NCBI RefSeq assembly: GCF_016744255.1
Contig: NZ_JADGES010000014.1
Coordinates: 1 to 46,151 of the forward strand
DNA from: Maribacter sp.
GTDB taxonomy: Bacteria > Bacteroidota > Bacteroidia > Flavobacteriales > Flavobacteriaceae
DNA: 46,151 nucleotides
Direction: 5' to 3'
The position numbers were made by a program, and so were the translations under genes. Below the pieces are notes generated by a model. That model was not told the origin of the DNA, made no database searches, and saw nothing but the letters and a program-made list of their open reading frames with translations. This document shows positions 16,315 through 24,557 of the stretch, piece by piece (positions within the stretch are counted from its first letter, which is position 1; every line of letters begins with the position of its first letter).

Positions 16315-19227
16315 TTAATTTAAGATAGCCTCATAAATAGCCTTCTGAATTCTTGTTCTTAACCCAGATTTAACTAAAAGTGTGTTTGATGCCGTTGGGT
16401 ATGTTCTATTAGATAGAAAAACATATACTATTTCTTCTTCGGGATCTGCCCAAGTATAGGTTCCTGTAAATCCACTATGGCCAAAACTCTTACGAGAAAC
16501 ACAGCCACAAGTTGGTCCGCTCTTTTCTAATTGTGGTTTATCAAAACCAACACCGCGACGTACTTTTTTATCGCAAAAATAACAAGTATTAAATTTTTTA
16601 ACGGTTCTAGAATCTAAAAATCTATCTCCGCCATAATACCCATTCTGTAAATACATCTGCATTATTTTTGCTACATCATTAGCATTGCTAAATAGGCCTG
16701 CATGACCTCCTACTCCTCCTTGCATGGCAGCCCCCATATCATGTACATAACCTTGTACGGTTTGATAACGATAATAAGAATCCTCTTCGGAAGGGACTAT
16801 ATTCTCTTTGGAATGATTTTCTAGAGGGTTATAACCTGTTTGAAAGGCTCCAATTCGCTTATATATGAAATCTGAAGCAAGAACATCCAATCCTTTTTTA
16901 TAAGTATCTTCAATATACTTTTTCATTACATAATACCCCACATCACTATAGCGGTATCTATTAGATTTTAAATCTTGACGACCAATCCTATTATAAATAG
17001 AATCTTTATATGCATTTGCTAAAAATAAATTGTCTGCTACTTTTATAGAAAACCCTGGCAAGCTCTTTTCTCTATAAAATTCTTTAGATGGTTTTCTTTT
17101 TTCATCCAACGTACTTACATAAAAAGCAATCCAAGCAGGTAATCTTCCATAATGCGATAAGGCTTTTAACACCGTAACATTTTTAATTTCCGTGTTTGCA
17201 TATGCTGGTACTAGCTCTTGAAAAGTATCATTTAATGCTATTTTCCCTTCTTCTTCCATTTTCATAACCATAGGAAGTGTGGCTAAAATTTTTGTAACAG
17301 AAGCCAAATCGTAAATATGATTTGGGGTAATTTTTTTATCTGATTTATAAGTAGGGCTACCATAACCCTTGCTGAAAATTATTTTACCTTTACGTGCTAC
17401 TAACACCTGAGCACCTGGAAACATTAAAGAATCTAATCCATTTTGAACTAGCCTATCTATTTCTGCAAGTTTAGAAGAGCTTAAACCTACACGTTCTGGG
17501 AAACTATATCCTAAACGTTTTAATGATTTTAAAGAAACCCCTGTATTTACAGGAAATACTTTATTTGCAGATACTGGTAATTTACCTTTAGCTGCAATTG
17601 CTCCAAATATTACTTGAGCCGTTTTCTCTTGAGCTAACGCACTATTTTGGTACCCAACTACAATACCGTCTATATTATCAAAAGAATTAATATTTAAAAG
17701 TGTATATGGCTTAGTAAATAAACTCAGAATTAAATTAGACCCTCTTTCTTTTGCTATTTCTTGAAGAATACTTTTCTCTCTTTTAGAAAGAGAATACGGT
17801 TTCCATGGACTTGCATTACTCCTGTGATGCCCAACAATAACCAAATTATAGGCTTTTAGATTATTCTTTAGAGTAGCAATATCTTTCCCTTTTACCTCTA
17901 TAACCTTAGCATACTTATTTAATTCTTTTAAAAACGGCTTATGGTCCGCATCTCCAAACTTAACATAAGCAATTTTCTTATTCTCTAATTTCTTAATACC
18001 CATCAGGTAAAACTTATTCTTTACAACAGTAATTGCATTTTCTATTGCTTCTTCATAAATTAAATCATCTTCTAAGCTATTTAAATCTTGGTGTAAGTTT
18101 TTAATAGCAATAGGTTTATATTTATGTAAACCTACTTTATACTTGGCTAGTAAAATTTTCTTTACCGAGTATGCCAAACGGTTTTCTGATATTTTACCTC
18201 TATTATATGCTTTTATAAGTTTTTCTTTTGCCTTCTGTACTTCTGTAGGCATTAAAAGAATGTCATTACCTGCCATAAAAGCAGCCAACTCCACATCTCC
18301 ATGCTTTCCTTGGGTAGCTACCCCTTTCATGTTTAAAGCATCTGTAAAAATTAACCCTTTAAACCTTAGTTGTTCTTTTAAAATGCTGGTGATTATTTGT
18401 TCGGATAAAGAAGATGGTAAATTTTTCTTTATTTCTAAACTCGGCACATTTAAATGTGCTACCATTACACTACTTAAGCCTGCTTTGATTAATTGTTTAT
18501 ATGGGTATAACTCCACGCTATCTAATCTGGCTTTTGTAAAATTAATGGTTGGTAACGCTAAATGAGAATCTATGGAAGTATCGCCATGACCAGGAAAATG
18601 TTTTCCGCTAGATAAAACTCCTGCACTTTCCATTCCCTGCATAAATGCAATTCCTTTTGCTGCTACATTATATTTATCCTCTCCAAAAGAACGATTCCCA
18701 ATGATAGGGTTTTGGGGATTGGTATTAATATCTATATCTGGCGCAAAATTAATGTGTACTCCCATGCGTTTGGCATGTTTCCCAATTTGCCTACCCACTT
18801 TTTCTACAATAGCATTATCCCTAATTGCTCCAAGTGTCATGTTCCAAGGAAATGCATAGGTCGAGTCTAAACGCATTGCCAAACCCCATTCCGCATCCAT
18901 ACTTACCAATAAAGGTGTTTTTGCATTAGACTGAAATGTATTGGTAAGCTTTGCTTGTTGTACTGGACCTCCTTTAGAGAAGAGGATGCCTCCAATTTTT
19001 TGATTTTTAATAAGCGCTATGGTTCTATCTATACTTACTTTATCTTGATTAGATGCTATACTGACCATAAAAAGCTGTCCAAATTTCTCTTCTAAGGACA
19101 TTTTTTCATAGGTGATATTAACCCATTTTTGTTGGGCTATACTATCTTTTGTAACTAAAGGATTCGATTGCCCATTAACTAAAAGAAAATGGAAAAAAGC
19201 AAAAATAAAAATTAGATAAAAACGCAT
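16315..19227 (-). CDS. GH3 (NagZ-like) beta-N-acetylhexosaminidase fused to a serine beta-lactamase-like domain
   Basis: A 970-residue exported two-enzyme protein, probably acting on peptidoglycan or its fragments. Residues 1-19 are a signal peptide. The GH3 N-terminal domain (about 40-370) has the NagZ loop KHFPGHGDTS (209-218), with His214/Asp216 as the general acid pair, and the likely nucleophile Asp296 in FTDALNM. A GH3 C-terminal-like part follows (about 395-560). The last third (about 585-970) is a class C beta-lactamase/esterase-like domain with SVTK (643-646), YSD (760-762) and HSG (916-918). Four cysteines in CYFC and CGC (881-908) are notable. The fusion itself is common in flavobacteria. 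The name in databases varies. Confidence 0.92.
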   Translation of the reverse strand: MRFYLIFIFAFFHFLLVNGQSNPLVTKDSIAQQKWVNITYEKMSLEEKFGQLFMVSIASNQDKVSIDRTIALIKNQKIGGILFSKGGPVQQAKLTNTFQSNAKTPLLVSMDAEWGLAMRLDSTYAFPWNMTLGAIRDNAIVEKVGRQIGKHAKRMGVHINFAPDIDINTNPQNPIIGNRSFGEDKYNVAAKGIAFMQGMESAGVLSSGKHFPGHGDTSIDSHLALPTINFTKARLDSVELYPYKQLIKAGLSSVMVAHLNVPSLEIKKNLPSSLSEQIITSILKEQLRFKGLIFTDALNMKGVATQGKHGDVELAAFMAGNDILLMPTEVQKAKEKLIKAYNRGKISENRLAYSVKKILLAKYKVGLHKYKPIAIKNLHQDLNSLEDDLIYEEAIENAITVVKNKFYLMGIKKLENKKIAYVKFGDADHKPFLKELNKYAKVIEVKGKDIATLKNNLKAYNLVIVGHHRSNASPWKPYSLSKREKSILQEIAKERGSNLILSLFTKPYTLLNINSFDNIDGIVVGYQNSALAQEKTAQVIFGAIAAKGKLPVSANKVFPVNTGVSLKSLKRLGYSFPERVGLSSSKLAEIDRLVQNGLDSLMFPGAQVLVARKGKIIFSKGYGSPTYKSDKKITPNHIYDLASVTKILATLPMVMKMEEEGKIALNDTFQELVPAYANTEIKNVTVLKALSHYGRLPAWIAFYVSTLDEKRKPSKEFYREKSLPGFSIKVADNLFLANAYKDSIYNRIGRQDLKSNRYRYSDVGYYVMKKYIEDTYKKGLDVLASDFIYKRIGAFQTGYNPLENHSKENIVPSEEDSYYRYQTVQGYVHDMGAAMQGGVGGHAGLFSNANDVAKIMQMYLQNGYYGGDRFLDSRTVKKFNTCYFCDKKVRRGVGFDKPQLEKSGPTCGCVSRKSFGHSGFTGTYTWADPEEEIVYVFLSNRTYPTASNTLLVKSGLRTRIQKAIYEAILN

Positions 19228-19335
19228 ATAAAAATCATGTATGAAAATAACTTAAAACGTACTACATTATTGCATCTTTACGATTTTATCTATGTAGAAC
19301 CTATTTCAATAAGTTCAAGGATTATACCAAAAATA

Positions 19336-19818
19336 TTACATAAAACGATTGTGCCAACTTTCGGATGCAGGCACTTCCCAATGCTCTAAGTATTCTCCTT
19401 TATTGGCTACTAAATTATTAAATACAATAGTATTTAACGAAACCGCTTTATCCTTTGCCATTTTACGAAAATCTGTAAGCGTTTTATAAGCTACATATTC
19501 CCCTTGTTTATAGGATACATTCATTTTATCTAACAAAAGAACATCGTGTTTTTTTTCTAAATTCATTATAAAATGAACAGAAGCATCTATAGAACAGCCA
19601 GAGGCTGCATTTAAAGATTGATCTAGTGCTAGAATTATAAAACGATTATATCTAATTTCATAACCAGCTTTTAAATCGCTCCCATGAGCGGTCCAATCTT
19701 CCACAAATGCATTCAATTCTTTCTTAATCCCCTCTAATTCTTCTTCCGAAAAAGACCTACTGCATTGATATACCCATACTCTAGAAGTATCTGGCAACTC
19801 TTTAAAATCTACTAACAT
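19336..19818 (-). CDS. Conserved protein of unknown function (often labelled 'ABC transporter ATPase')
   Basis: A soluble protein of 160 residues from the ATG at 19818 (MLVDFKELPDTSRVWVYQ). A longer in-frame reading to 19881 would overlap the preceding Fe-S gene by 35 bases and add an unlikely leader. Features seen are YQCSRSFSEEELEGIKKEL, WTAHGSDLKAGYEI and the core DQSLNAASGCSIDASVHF. I see no Walker A or B motif, so the label 'ABC transporter ATPase' often attached to such proteins has no support in sequence. It follows the CCG-domain Fe-S gene with 28 bases between, which suggests co-transcription. Confidence 0.8.
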   Translation of the reverse strand: MLVDFKELPDTSRVWVYQCSRSFSEEELEGIKKELNAFVEDWTAHGSDLKAGYEIRYNRFIILALDQSLNAASGCSIDASVHFIMNLEKKHDVLLLDKMNVSYKQGEYVAYKTLTDFRKMAKDKAVSLNTIVFNNLVANKGEYLEHWEVPASESWHNRFM

Positions 19819-19846
19819 TTTCTTTTCTATTTTCTTTTCAATAAAA

Positions 19847-20638
19847 CTATAAATCTTCAGATTCTGCAATAAGTTCTGCAATATCCATAACTGCTACAGA
19901 ATCTTCTTTCTCTTTACTTTTTACGCCATCTGTCATCATGGTATTACAATATGGACAGCCTGTTGCTATAATGTTGGGGTTTGTTTTAAGCGCGTCTTCT
20001 GTTCTTAAAACGTTTATATCCTTATCTCCTTTTTCTGGTTCCTTAAACATTTGGGCTCCTCCTGCTCCACAACATAATGCAGTATTCTTACTTCTTTTCA
20101 TCTCTACCACATCTGCTTTAATGGTATTTAGCAGTGCTCTAGGAGCATCATATTCATTATTTGCTCTACCTAAATAACAGGGGTCATGAAAGGTTATACG
20201 TTTACCATTAAAAACATTTCCTTCCATTTTTAAACGTCCCGTTTTTATTAATTCTTGTATGAATTGTGTATGGTGTATTACCTCATAAATACCTCCTAAG
20301 CCTGGGTATTCGTTTTTTAAACAGTTATAAGAATGTGGATCACAGGTTACTATTTTCTTAATTTTATACCCATTAAGCACTTCTATATTCATTACTGCTT
20401 GCATTTGAAATAGAAACTCGTTACCTGCCCGTTTGGCAATATCTCCTGTGCAACTTTCTTCGGTTCCTAAAACCGCAAAATTTACATTAGCTTTATTTAA
20501 TATTTTAACAAAGGCTTTGGTTATTTTTTTTGCTCTATCATCAAAACTACCAGCGGAACCTACCCAAAATAATACTTCGGGCTGCTTGCCTTCTGCCATA
20601 AATTGCTCCATAGTTGGAACCTTTAATTGATCGCTCAT
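19847..20638 (-). CDS. CCG-domain (Fe-S)-binding protein (HdrB/LutA/GlpC-like)
   Basis: A 263-residue soluble protein with two CCG-type cysteine-rich modules. The first has Cys63 in EESCTGDIAKRAGNE plus Cys99 and Cys106; the second has Cys154 in DPCYLGR, the Cys189-Cys190 pair in CCGAGGAQMF, and Cys228/Cys231 in GCPYCN. Such domains bind a non-cubane Fe-S centre in heterodisulfide reductase, LutA and GlpC-like proteins. It almost certainly works with the membrane Fe-S protein encoded just upstream (20740-22062) as an electron-transfer pair. No flavin or substrate-binding partner is encoded nearby, so donor and acceptor are unknown. The 101-base gap before it carries a palindromic element. Confidence 0.88.
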   Translation of the reverse strand: MSDQLKVPTMEQFMAEGKQPEVLFWVGSAGSFDDRAKKITKAFVKILNKANVNFAVLGTEESCTGDIAKRAGNEFLFQMQAVMNIEVLNGYKIKKIVTCDPHSYNCLKNEYPGLGGIYEVIHHTQFIQELIKTGRLKMEGNVFNGKRITFHDPCYLGRANNEYDAPRALLNTIKADVVEMKRSKNTALCCGAGGAQMFKEPEKGDKDINVLRTEDALKTNPNIIATGCPYCNTMMTDGVKSKEKEDSVAVMDIAELIAESEDL

Positions 20639-20653
20639 AACTTTTAATGTTTT

Positions 20654-20729
20654 GCGTTAGGGATTGAGGCATTTGTTGGAGCTCCTTGTAAAGAGCGACT
20701 GCCGAAAGCCTGACCCGAAAGGGAAACGC
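20654..20729. repeat. 76-bp GC-rich palindromic element (REP/MITE-like)
   Basis: This intergenic stretch between two co-directional genes is visibly richer in G and C than its surroundings and folds as nested stems. GCGTT (20654-20658) pairs with AACGC (20725-20729). AGGC-A-TTT (20667-20674) pairs with AAAGCCT (20705-20711) with one bulged base. GCTC (20681-20684) pairs with GAGC (20693-20696). The ends, GCGTTAGGGATTG and GACCCGAAAGGGAAACGC, resemble an intergenic repeat I recall from many flavobacterial genomes; that recollection could not be checked here. Only one copy is seen in the window. Confidence 0.6.
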
Positions 20730-20739
20730 ACTTATTACT

Positions 20740-22062
20740 TTATTCTTTTACCCAATTTAATCTATCCATTTGATTATAAGGCCATGGGGCTCCATTATTT
20801 TCTATATTAGACATCATGTTATTCAGCTCTGTTGGAGCTGCACTTTGCTCCATAACCAAATAACGGCGCATGTCTATAATAATAGATAAAGGATCTATAC
20901 TTACAGGGCATTCTTCTACACAGGCATTACAACTTGTGCATGCCCAAAGTTCTTCAGGACTAATATAATTTCCTAAAAGTTGTTTTCCGTCGTCTTTAAA
21001 AATACCATTATTAGCATCTATGTTTTTACCTACTTCTTCTAAACGATCTCTGGTATCCATCATAATCTTACGTGGAGATAGTTTTTTTCCGGTTAAATTT
21101 GCAGGACAGGAAGAAGTGCATCTACCACATTCTGTACACGTATATGCATTAAGTAATTGGACCCAACTTAAATCTTGAACATCGGATGCTCCAAACTTTT
21201 CAGGAATCGGAGCGTCTTCTGCTGGTGCAGCAAATGGATCCGCATTTGGATCCATCATAAGTTTAACTTCGTTAGTTACTGCTTCTAAATTAGGAAATTG
21301 CCCTTTTGGTTTTACACTACCGTAATACGTGTTTGGAAAGGCTAATAAAATATGAAGGTGCTTAGAATAATATAGGTAATTTAAAAAGAATAAAATTCCT
21401 GCAATATGTAGCCACCATGTTGTTCTTTCGATAATTATTAAAGAAGAGACAGACATATCTCCAAAAACAGATGCAATAAATTGACTTACAGGGAAAGCTC
21501 CAGCTTTTGTGTAATGTGGCGCATCTAATAATTGCAATTGATAATCTGCAGCATTCATGACTAAAAATAGAGTCATTAAGACTAATTCTATATATAGTAT
21601 TAGGTTTCCGTCATTCTTTGGCCACCCTTCCATTTCGGGTTTTACAAATCTTTTTATTCTAATAATATTACGACGAATCCAGAAAATAGTTACTGCAACT
21701 ATTACCAATAGTGCTAGAATCTCAAAAGAACCTATTAATACATCATATAAAGAACCAAGAACGGCTAGTATTCTATGTGTACCAAAAAGACCATCGATAA
21801 TAATCTCTAAAACTTCAATATTAATAATTACAAAACCTACATAAACAATGATATGCAAGAAACCAGCTATTGGCCTTACCACCATTTTTGTTTGGCCTAA
21901 GGCAATTTTGGCCATATTTTTCCATCGCTGAGGTTTATTATCCTCAACATTTACATCCTTCCCTAGTTTAATATTTCTAGAAAGGCGTTTTATATTTTTT
22001 GTAAAAAAACCAACACCTACAATTAAAAGTATTGCAAATAAAATGTTAGGAATGTATTCCAT
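20740..22062 (-). CDS. Membrane-anchored [4Fe-4S] dicluster protein (HdrD/LutB-like electron carrier)
   Basis: A 440-residue protein with about five membrane segments (near residues 5-20, 66-90, 105-130, 155-175 and 205-240) and a cytoplasmic C-terminal ferredoxin-like domain. Two CxxCxxCxxxCP motifs are present: Cys309/312/315/319 and Cys375/378/381/385. The membrane part has several His and Trp residues that could bind haem, as in NarI-like subunits, but I cannot assign ligands with confidence. It forms a pair with the CCG-domain protein downstream. MlaD lies five bases upstream in the same orientation, so both are probably co-transcribed. Physiological role unknown. Confidence 0.88.
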   Translation of the reverse strand: MEYIPNILFAILLIVGVGFFTKNIKRLSRNIKLGKDVNVEDNKPQRWKNMAKIALGQTKMVVRPIAGFLHIIVYVGFVIINIEVLEIIIDGLFGTHRILAVLGSLYDVLIGSFEILALLVIVAVTIFWIRRNIIRIKRFVKPEMEGWPKNDGNLILYIELVLMTLFLVMNAADYQLQLLDAPHYTKAGAFPVSQFIASVFGDMSVSSLIIIERTTWWLHIAGILFFLNYLYYSKHLHILLAFPNTYYGSVKPKGQFPNLEAVTNEVKLMMDPNADPFAAPAEDAPIPEKFGASDVQDLSWVQLLNAYTCTECGRCTSSCPANLTGKKLSPRKIMMDTRDRLEEVGKNIDANNGIFKDDGKQLLGNYISPEELWACTSCNACVEECPVSIDPLSIIIDMRRYLVMEQSAAPTELNNMMSNIENNGAPWPYNQMDRLNWVKE

Positions 22063-22067
22063 ATCAA

Positions 22068-23030
22068 CTATTCAATTTTATCCGCAGGATCATCCTGCGG
22101 AACAGCGTATTCTTTTTGTTTCTTACCAAATACCGAAACATTTACATAACGCTTAGGGTTTAATCTAAAGTCTTGCAATAACAAATCGAGTTCTTTGGAT
22201 GCATTATTCAAATTATTATATAATTCTTCATCCTTCATTAACTTCCCTAGTGTACCGTCTCCTTTTTCAATTTTAGACATTAACTTATCTAAATTACCTA
22301 CAGTAGATTCTAAACTTGTTAATGTTTTCCCTAACCCAGCATTATTAATAGAATCTGTAATACTACTTAAATTAGATGTTAAAGATTGAAAATTGGTTAA
22401 AGAACTATCCAACTTACTCTCGTTATTCTTTAAAATGCTATTTAACACGGAAGCACTACCATTAAGACTTTCCATTAGCTCACTTAATCCCGTAATTGCT
22501 TTTTGTAAATTTTTTTTTGTTTTAGCATCTAAAATCTCATTTACATTTAGTAAAACCGAATCTGCATCTGTAACTGCAGATTCAAACTTATTAAATAAAG
22601 GGGTTAATTTCTGCTGTGCCAGTTCCGTTAAACCAAGTCTAGTTTCGGTCACTAAGGTATCTCCATCCTGAGCATTAGGAGAACCATCAAAAACTGGAAT
22701 TATCTGAAGGCCTTTTCCCCCTATTATTCCTGTATCGTACAACTCCGCTCTACTACTTTTAGAGAAAACATAATCTTTACCTACAGTAAACGTAACCATT
22801 AAATTTCCTATACCGTCTTTAAAACGAATATCATTAACAGTACCTACGTTAAAACCGTTAATAGAAACGGGTGTACCTGGTTGCAACCCTCCAACGTGAG
22901 GATATATGGCATATAACTTATTACTGTTATCAAAAAGCGGTGTAGACTTTAGGTAACTGAAACCCATTATAAATAACAAAATACCACCTATTACGATAAT
23001 TCCTGTTTTAATTTCTTTAGATAATTTCAA
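22068..23030 (-). CDS. MlaD family (MCE domain) lipid-transport protein
   Basis: A 320-residue periplasmic protein anchored by one N-terminal membrane segment (TGIIVIGGILLFIMGFSYL). An MCE domain follows (about residues 37-115; LYAIYPHVGGLQPGTPVSINGFNVGTV, YDTGIIGGKGLQI). The C-terminal part (about 140-290) is helical and rich in Leu, Ser and Asn (LSELMESLNGSASVLNSIL). MCE proteins form rings that carry phospholipids between the membranes. The matching permease MlaE and ATPase MlaF are not in the window. It lies 51 bases after the amidase stop. Confidence 0.92.
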   Translation of the reverse strand: MKLSKEIKTGIIVIGGILLFIMGFSYLKSTPLFDNSNKLYAIYPHVGGLQPGTPVSINGFNVGTVNDIRFKDGIGNLMVTFTVGKDYVFSKSSRAELYDTGIIGGKGLQIIPVFDGSPNAQDGDTLVTETRLGLTELAQQKLTPLFNKFESAVTDADSVLLNVNEILDAKTKKNLQKAITGLSELMESLNGSASVLNSILKNNESKLDSSLTNFQSLTSNLSSITDSINNAGLGKTLTSLESTVGNLDKLMSKIEKGDGTLGKLMKDEELYNNLNNASKELDLLLQDFRLNPKRYVNVSVFGKKQKEYAVPQDDPADKIE

Positions 23031-23081
23031 ATGAGTAAATTTTTCGTTACTAAATTATAAATAAATTTTAGATGTCTACTA

Positions 23082-24476
23082 TTATTTAGACACGTATTTA
23101 AGAGCTTCCGTCAAAGGAATACGAGCCCCATCTTTGTAAGCTACTATAAATGAACTGGTATATCCTTTTAAATCTGCATTATTCTTCATCAATTTTACTT
23201 GCTGATAAGATTCTGTACTACCATACATGTACCGATATAGGTTTTTTACAGGTTCTTTAGACAACTTATTTAAGCCTTTAAAATTTTCGGGTTCCAAAGC
23301 TATATTCTTGCCACTTGCCAAGAGTTGCACTTTAAAAATAATATTGTACTTCTCTATTTTTTTGGAAACAGCTGGGGCTATTTCTTTAGCAACAACCACC
23401 TCTTCTTTTACAGCCTCCTTTACCTCTTGCTCTTCTTTACCTTCTGAAACTTTGGTTCTAACGCCATTAGACGACCTAACCACTTCTTTAGTTGGCTTAC
23501 CCACCTCTTTTTTAACAACAATAGAAACTACTTCTTCCTTTATTTCTGGAGGAGAAACAACCACTGGGGTTTTAACTTCTGTATTTTCTTGCACAACTTC
23601 CTTAGTTCCTTTTTCTTCTTTATCCTTAACTATTTCTGCAGACGAAACCTTAGGCGAAGAACTTTCTGAAACAAGGGTTTTATTTTGAGAAATTTTATAG
23701 GATACTCCTTCCTTATATTTTAATATTGCTTCTGCAATTGCTTTTCCCATTTTAGACTGGCCATCTTTGGAGTTTAAAAAAGCGCCTTCCTCTTTGTTTG
23801 TTAAGAAACCCGTTTCTACCAAAACACTTGGCATAAAAGTTTGATGCAAGACAATAAAACCTGCTTGTTTTACTTTACGATTTGTTCTTTTTAATTTTCC
23901 AGAAAACTGATCCTGAATCATTTTAGCAAGTGCTATACTCTGATCCAAAAACTCTTCTTGCATAATAGTTAAGCCAATTACTGATTCTGGTGAATTAATA
24001 TCATAATTAGCATATTTTGTTTCGTAATTATCTTCTAAATATATTACAGAGTTTTCCTTTTTAGCAATTTCAAAATTTTGCTTATTTGCATGTAAACCCA
24101 AAACAAAAGTTCCTGCTCCATGAGCATCTGAAGAATGAGAATCGCAATGCACCGATACAAAAAGGTCTGCATTTGCTTTATTCGCAATCTCTCCACGAAC
24201 AAATAAATCTATAAAAGTATCATCTTTCCTAGTATAAATAACTTTAAAATCCTTATTCTGTTCTAAAATAGCTCCGACTTTTAAGACAATATTAAGAGCT
24301 ATATTTTTTTCTAGGTAACCATTTCCTAAATTCCCCGGATCATGCCCTCCATGCCCGGCATCTAAAACAATTACAAATGGATCTTTCTCTTGTAAACCTC
24401 CATTAAATAATGCAAAAGAGGATAATGAGCCTGCTAAAAAAATAACAGGCAAAATAAAAAACAACTTCATTTTCAT
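23082..24476 (-). CDS. N-acetylmuramoyl-L-alanine amidase (Amidase_3)
   Basis: An exported zinc amidase that cleaves the bond between MurNAc and the stem peptide. After a signal peptide (about residues 1-24) comes the Amidase_3 domain with zinc ligands His42 (DAGHGGHDPG), Glu56 (YLEK) and His110 (SVHCDSH), and catalytic Glu221 (VLVETGFLTN). A linker rich in Lys, Glu, Val and Ser (about 255-375) leads to a C-terminal domain (about 380-464, YNIIFKVQLLASGKNI...FIVAYKDGARI) that resembles a SPOR peptidoglycan-binding domain. The ATG at 24476 is used; MKLFF at 24470 is an alternative. It is divergent from lptD, 81 bases away. Confidence 0.93.
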   Translation of the reverse strand: MKMKLFFILPVIFLAGSLSSFALFNGGLQEKDPFVIVLDAGHGGHDPGNLGNGYLEKNIALNIVLKVGAILEQNKDFKVIYTRKDDTFIDLFVRGEIANKANADLFVSVHCDSHSSDAHGAGTFVLGLHANKQNFEIAKKENSVIYLEDNYETKYANYDINSPESVIGLTIMQEEFLDQSIALAKMIQDQFSGKLKRTNRKVKQAGFIVLHQTFMPSVLVETGFLTNKEEGAFLNSKDGQSKMGKAIAEAILKYKEGVSYKISQNKTLVSESSSPKVSSAEIVKDKEEKGTKEVVQENTEVKTPVVVSPPEIKEEVVSIVVKKEVGKPTKEVVRSSNGVRTKVSEGKEEQEVKEAVKEEVVVAKEIAPAVSKKIEKYNIIFKVQLLASGKNIALEPENFKGLNKLSKEPVKNLYRYMYGSTESYQQVKLMKNNADLKGYTSSFIVAYKDGARIPLTEALKYVSK

Positions 24477-24509
24477 ACTAGTATTTTGATTTGAGGTTCT
24501 TGATAAGGT

Positions 24510-24543
24510 TAAAATTATTGTAATACCCTACAAGAGGAACAAA
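24510..24543 (-). promoter_or_regulatory. Possible amidase promoter (TTTG-N22-TAATTTTA)
   Basis: On the - strand TTTG (24543-24540) is followed after 22 bases by TAATTTTA (24517-24510), close to the flavobacterial TAnnTTTG -7 box. The start codon at 24476 lies about 34 bases downstream. The spacing is at the upper end of the accepted range. No equally good match was seen for lptD on the opposite strand. Confidence 0.3.
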
Positions 24544-24557
24544 AAATATATGTAGTT

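Noticed and set aside
18143-18565. A 140-codon open frame on the + strand within the GH3 gene
   Set aside because: It is antisense to the conserved NagZ catalytic region and has no start context or domain.
23227-23688. A 153-codon Ser/Thr-rich open frame on the + strand inside the amidase gene
   Set aside because: It mirrors the low-complexity Lys/Glu/Val linker of the amidase; composition explains it.
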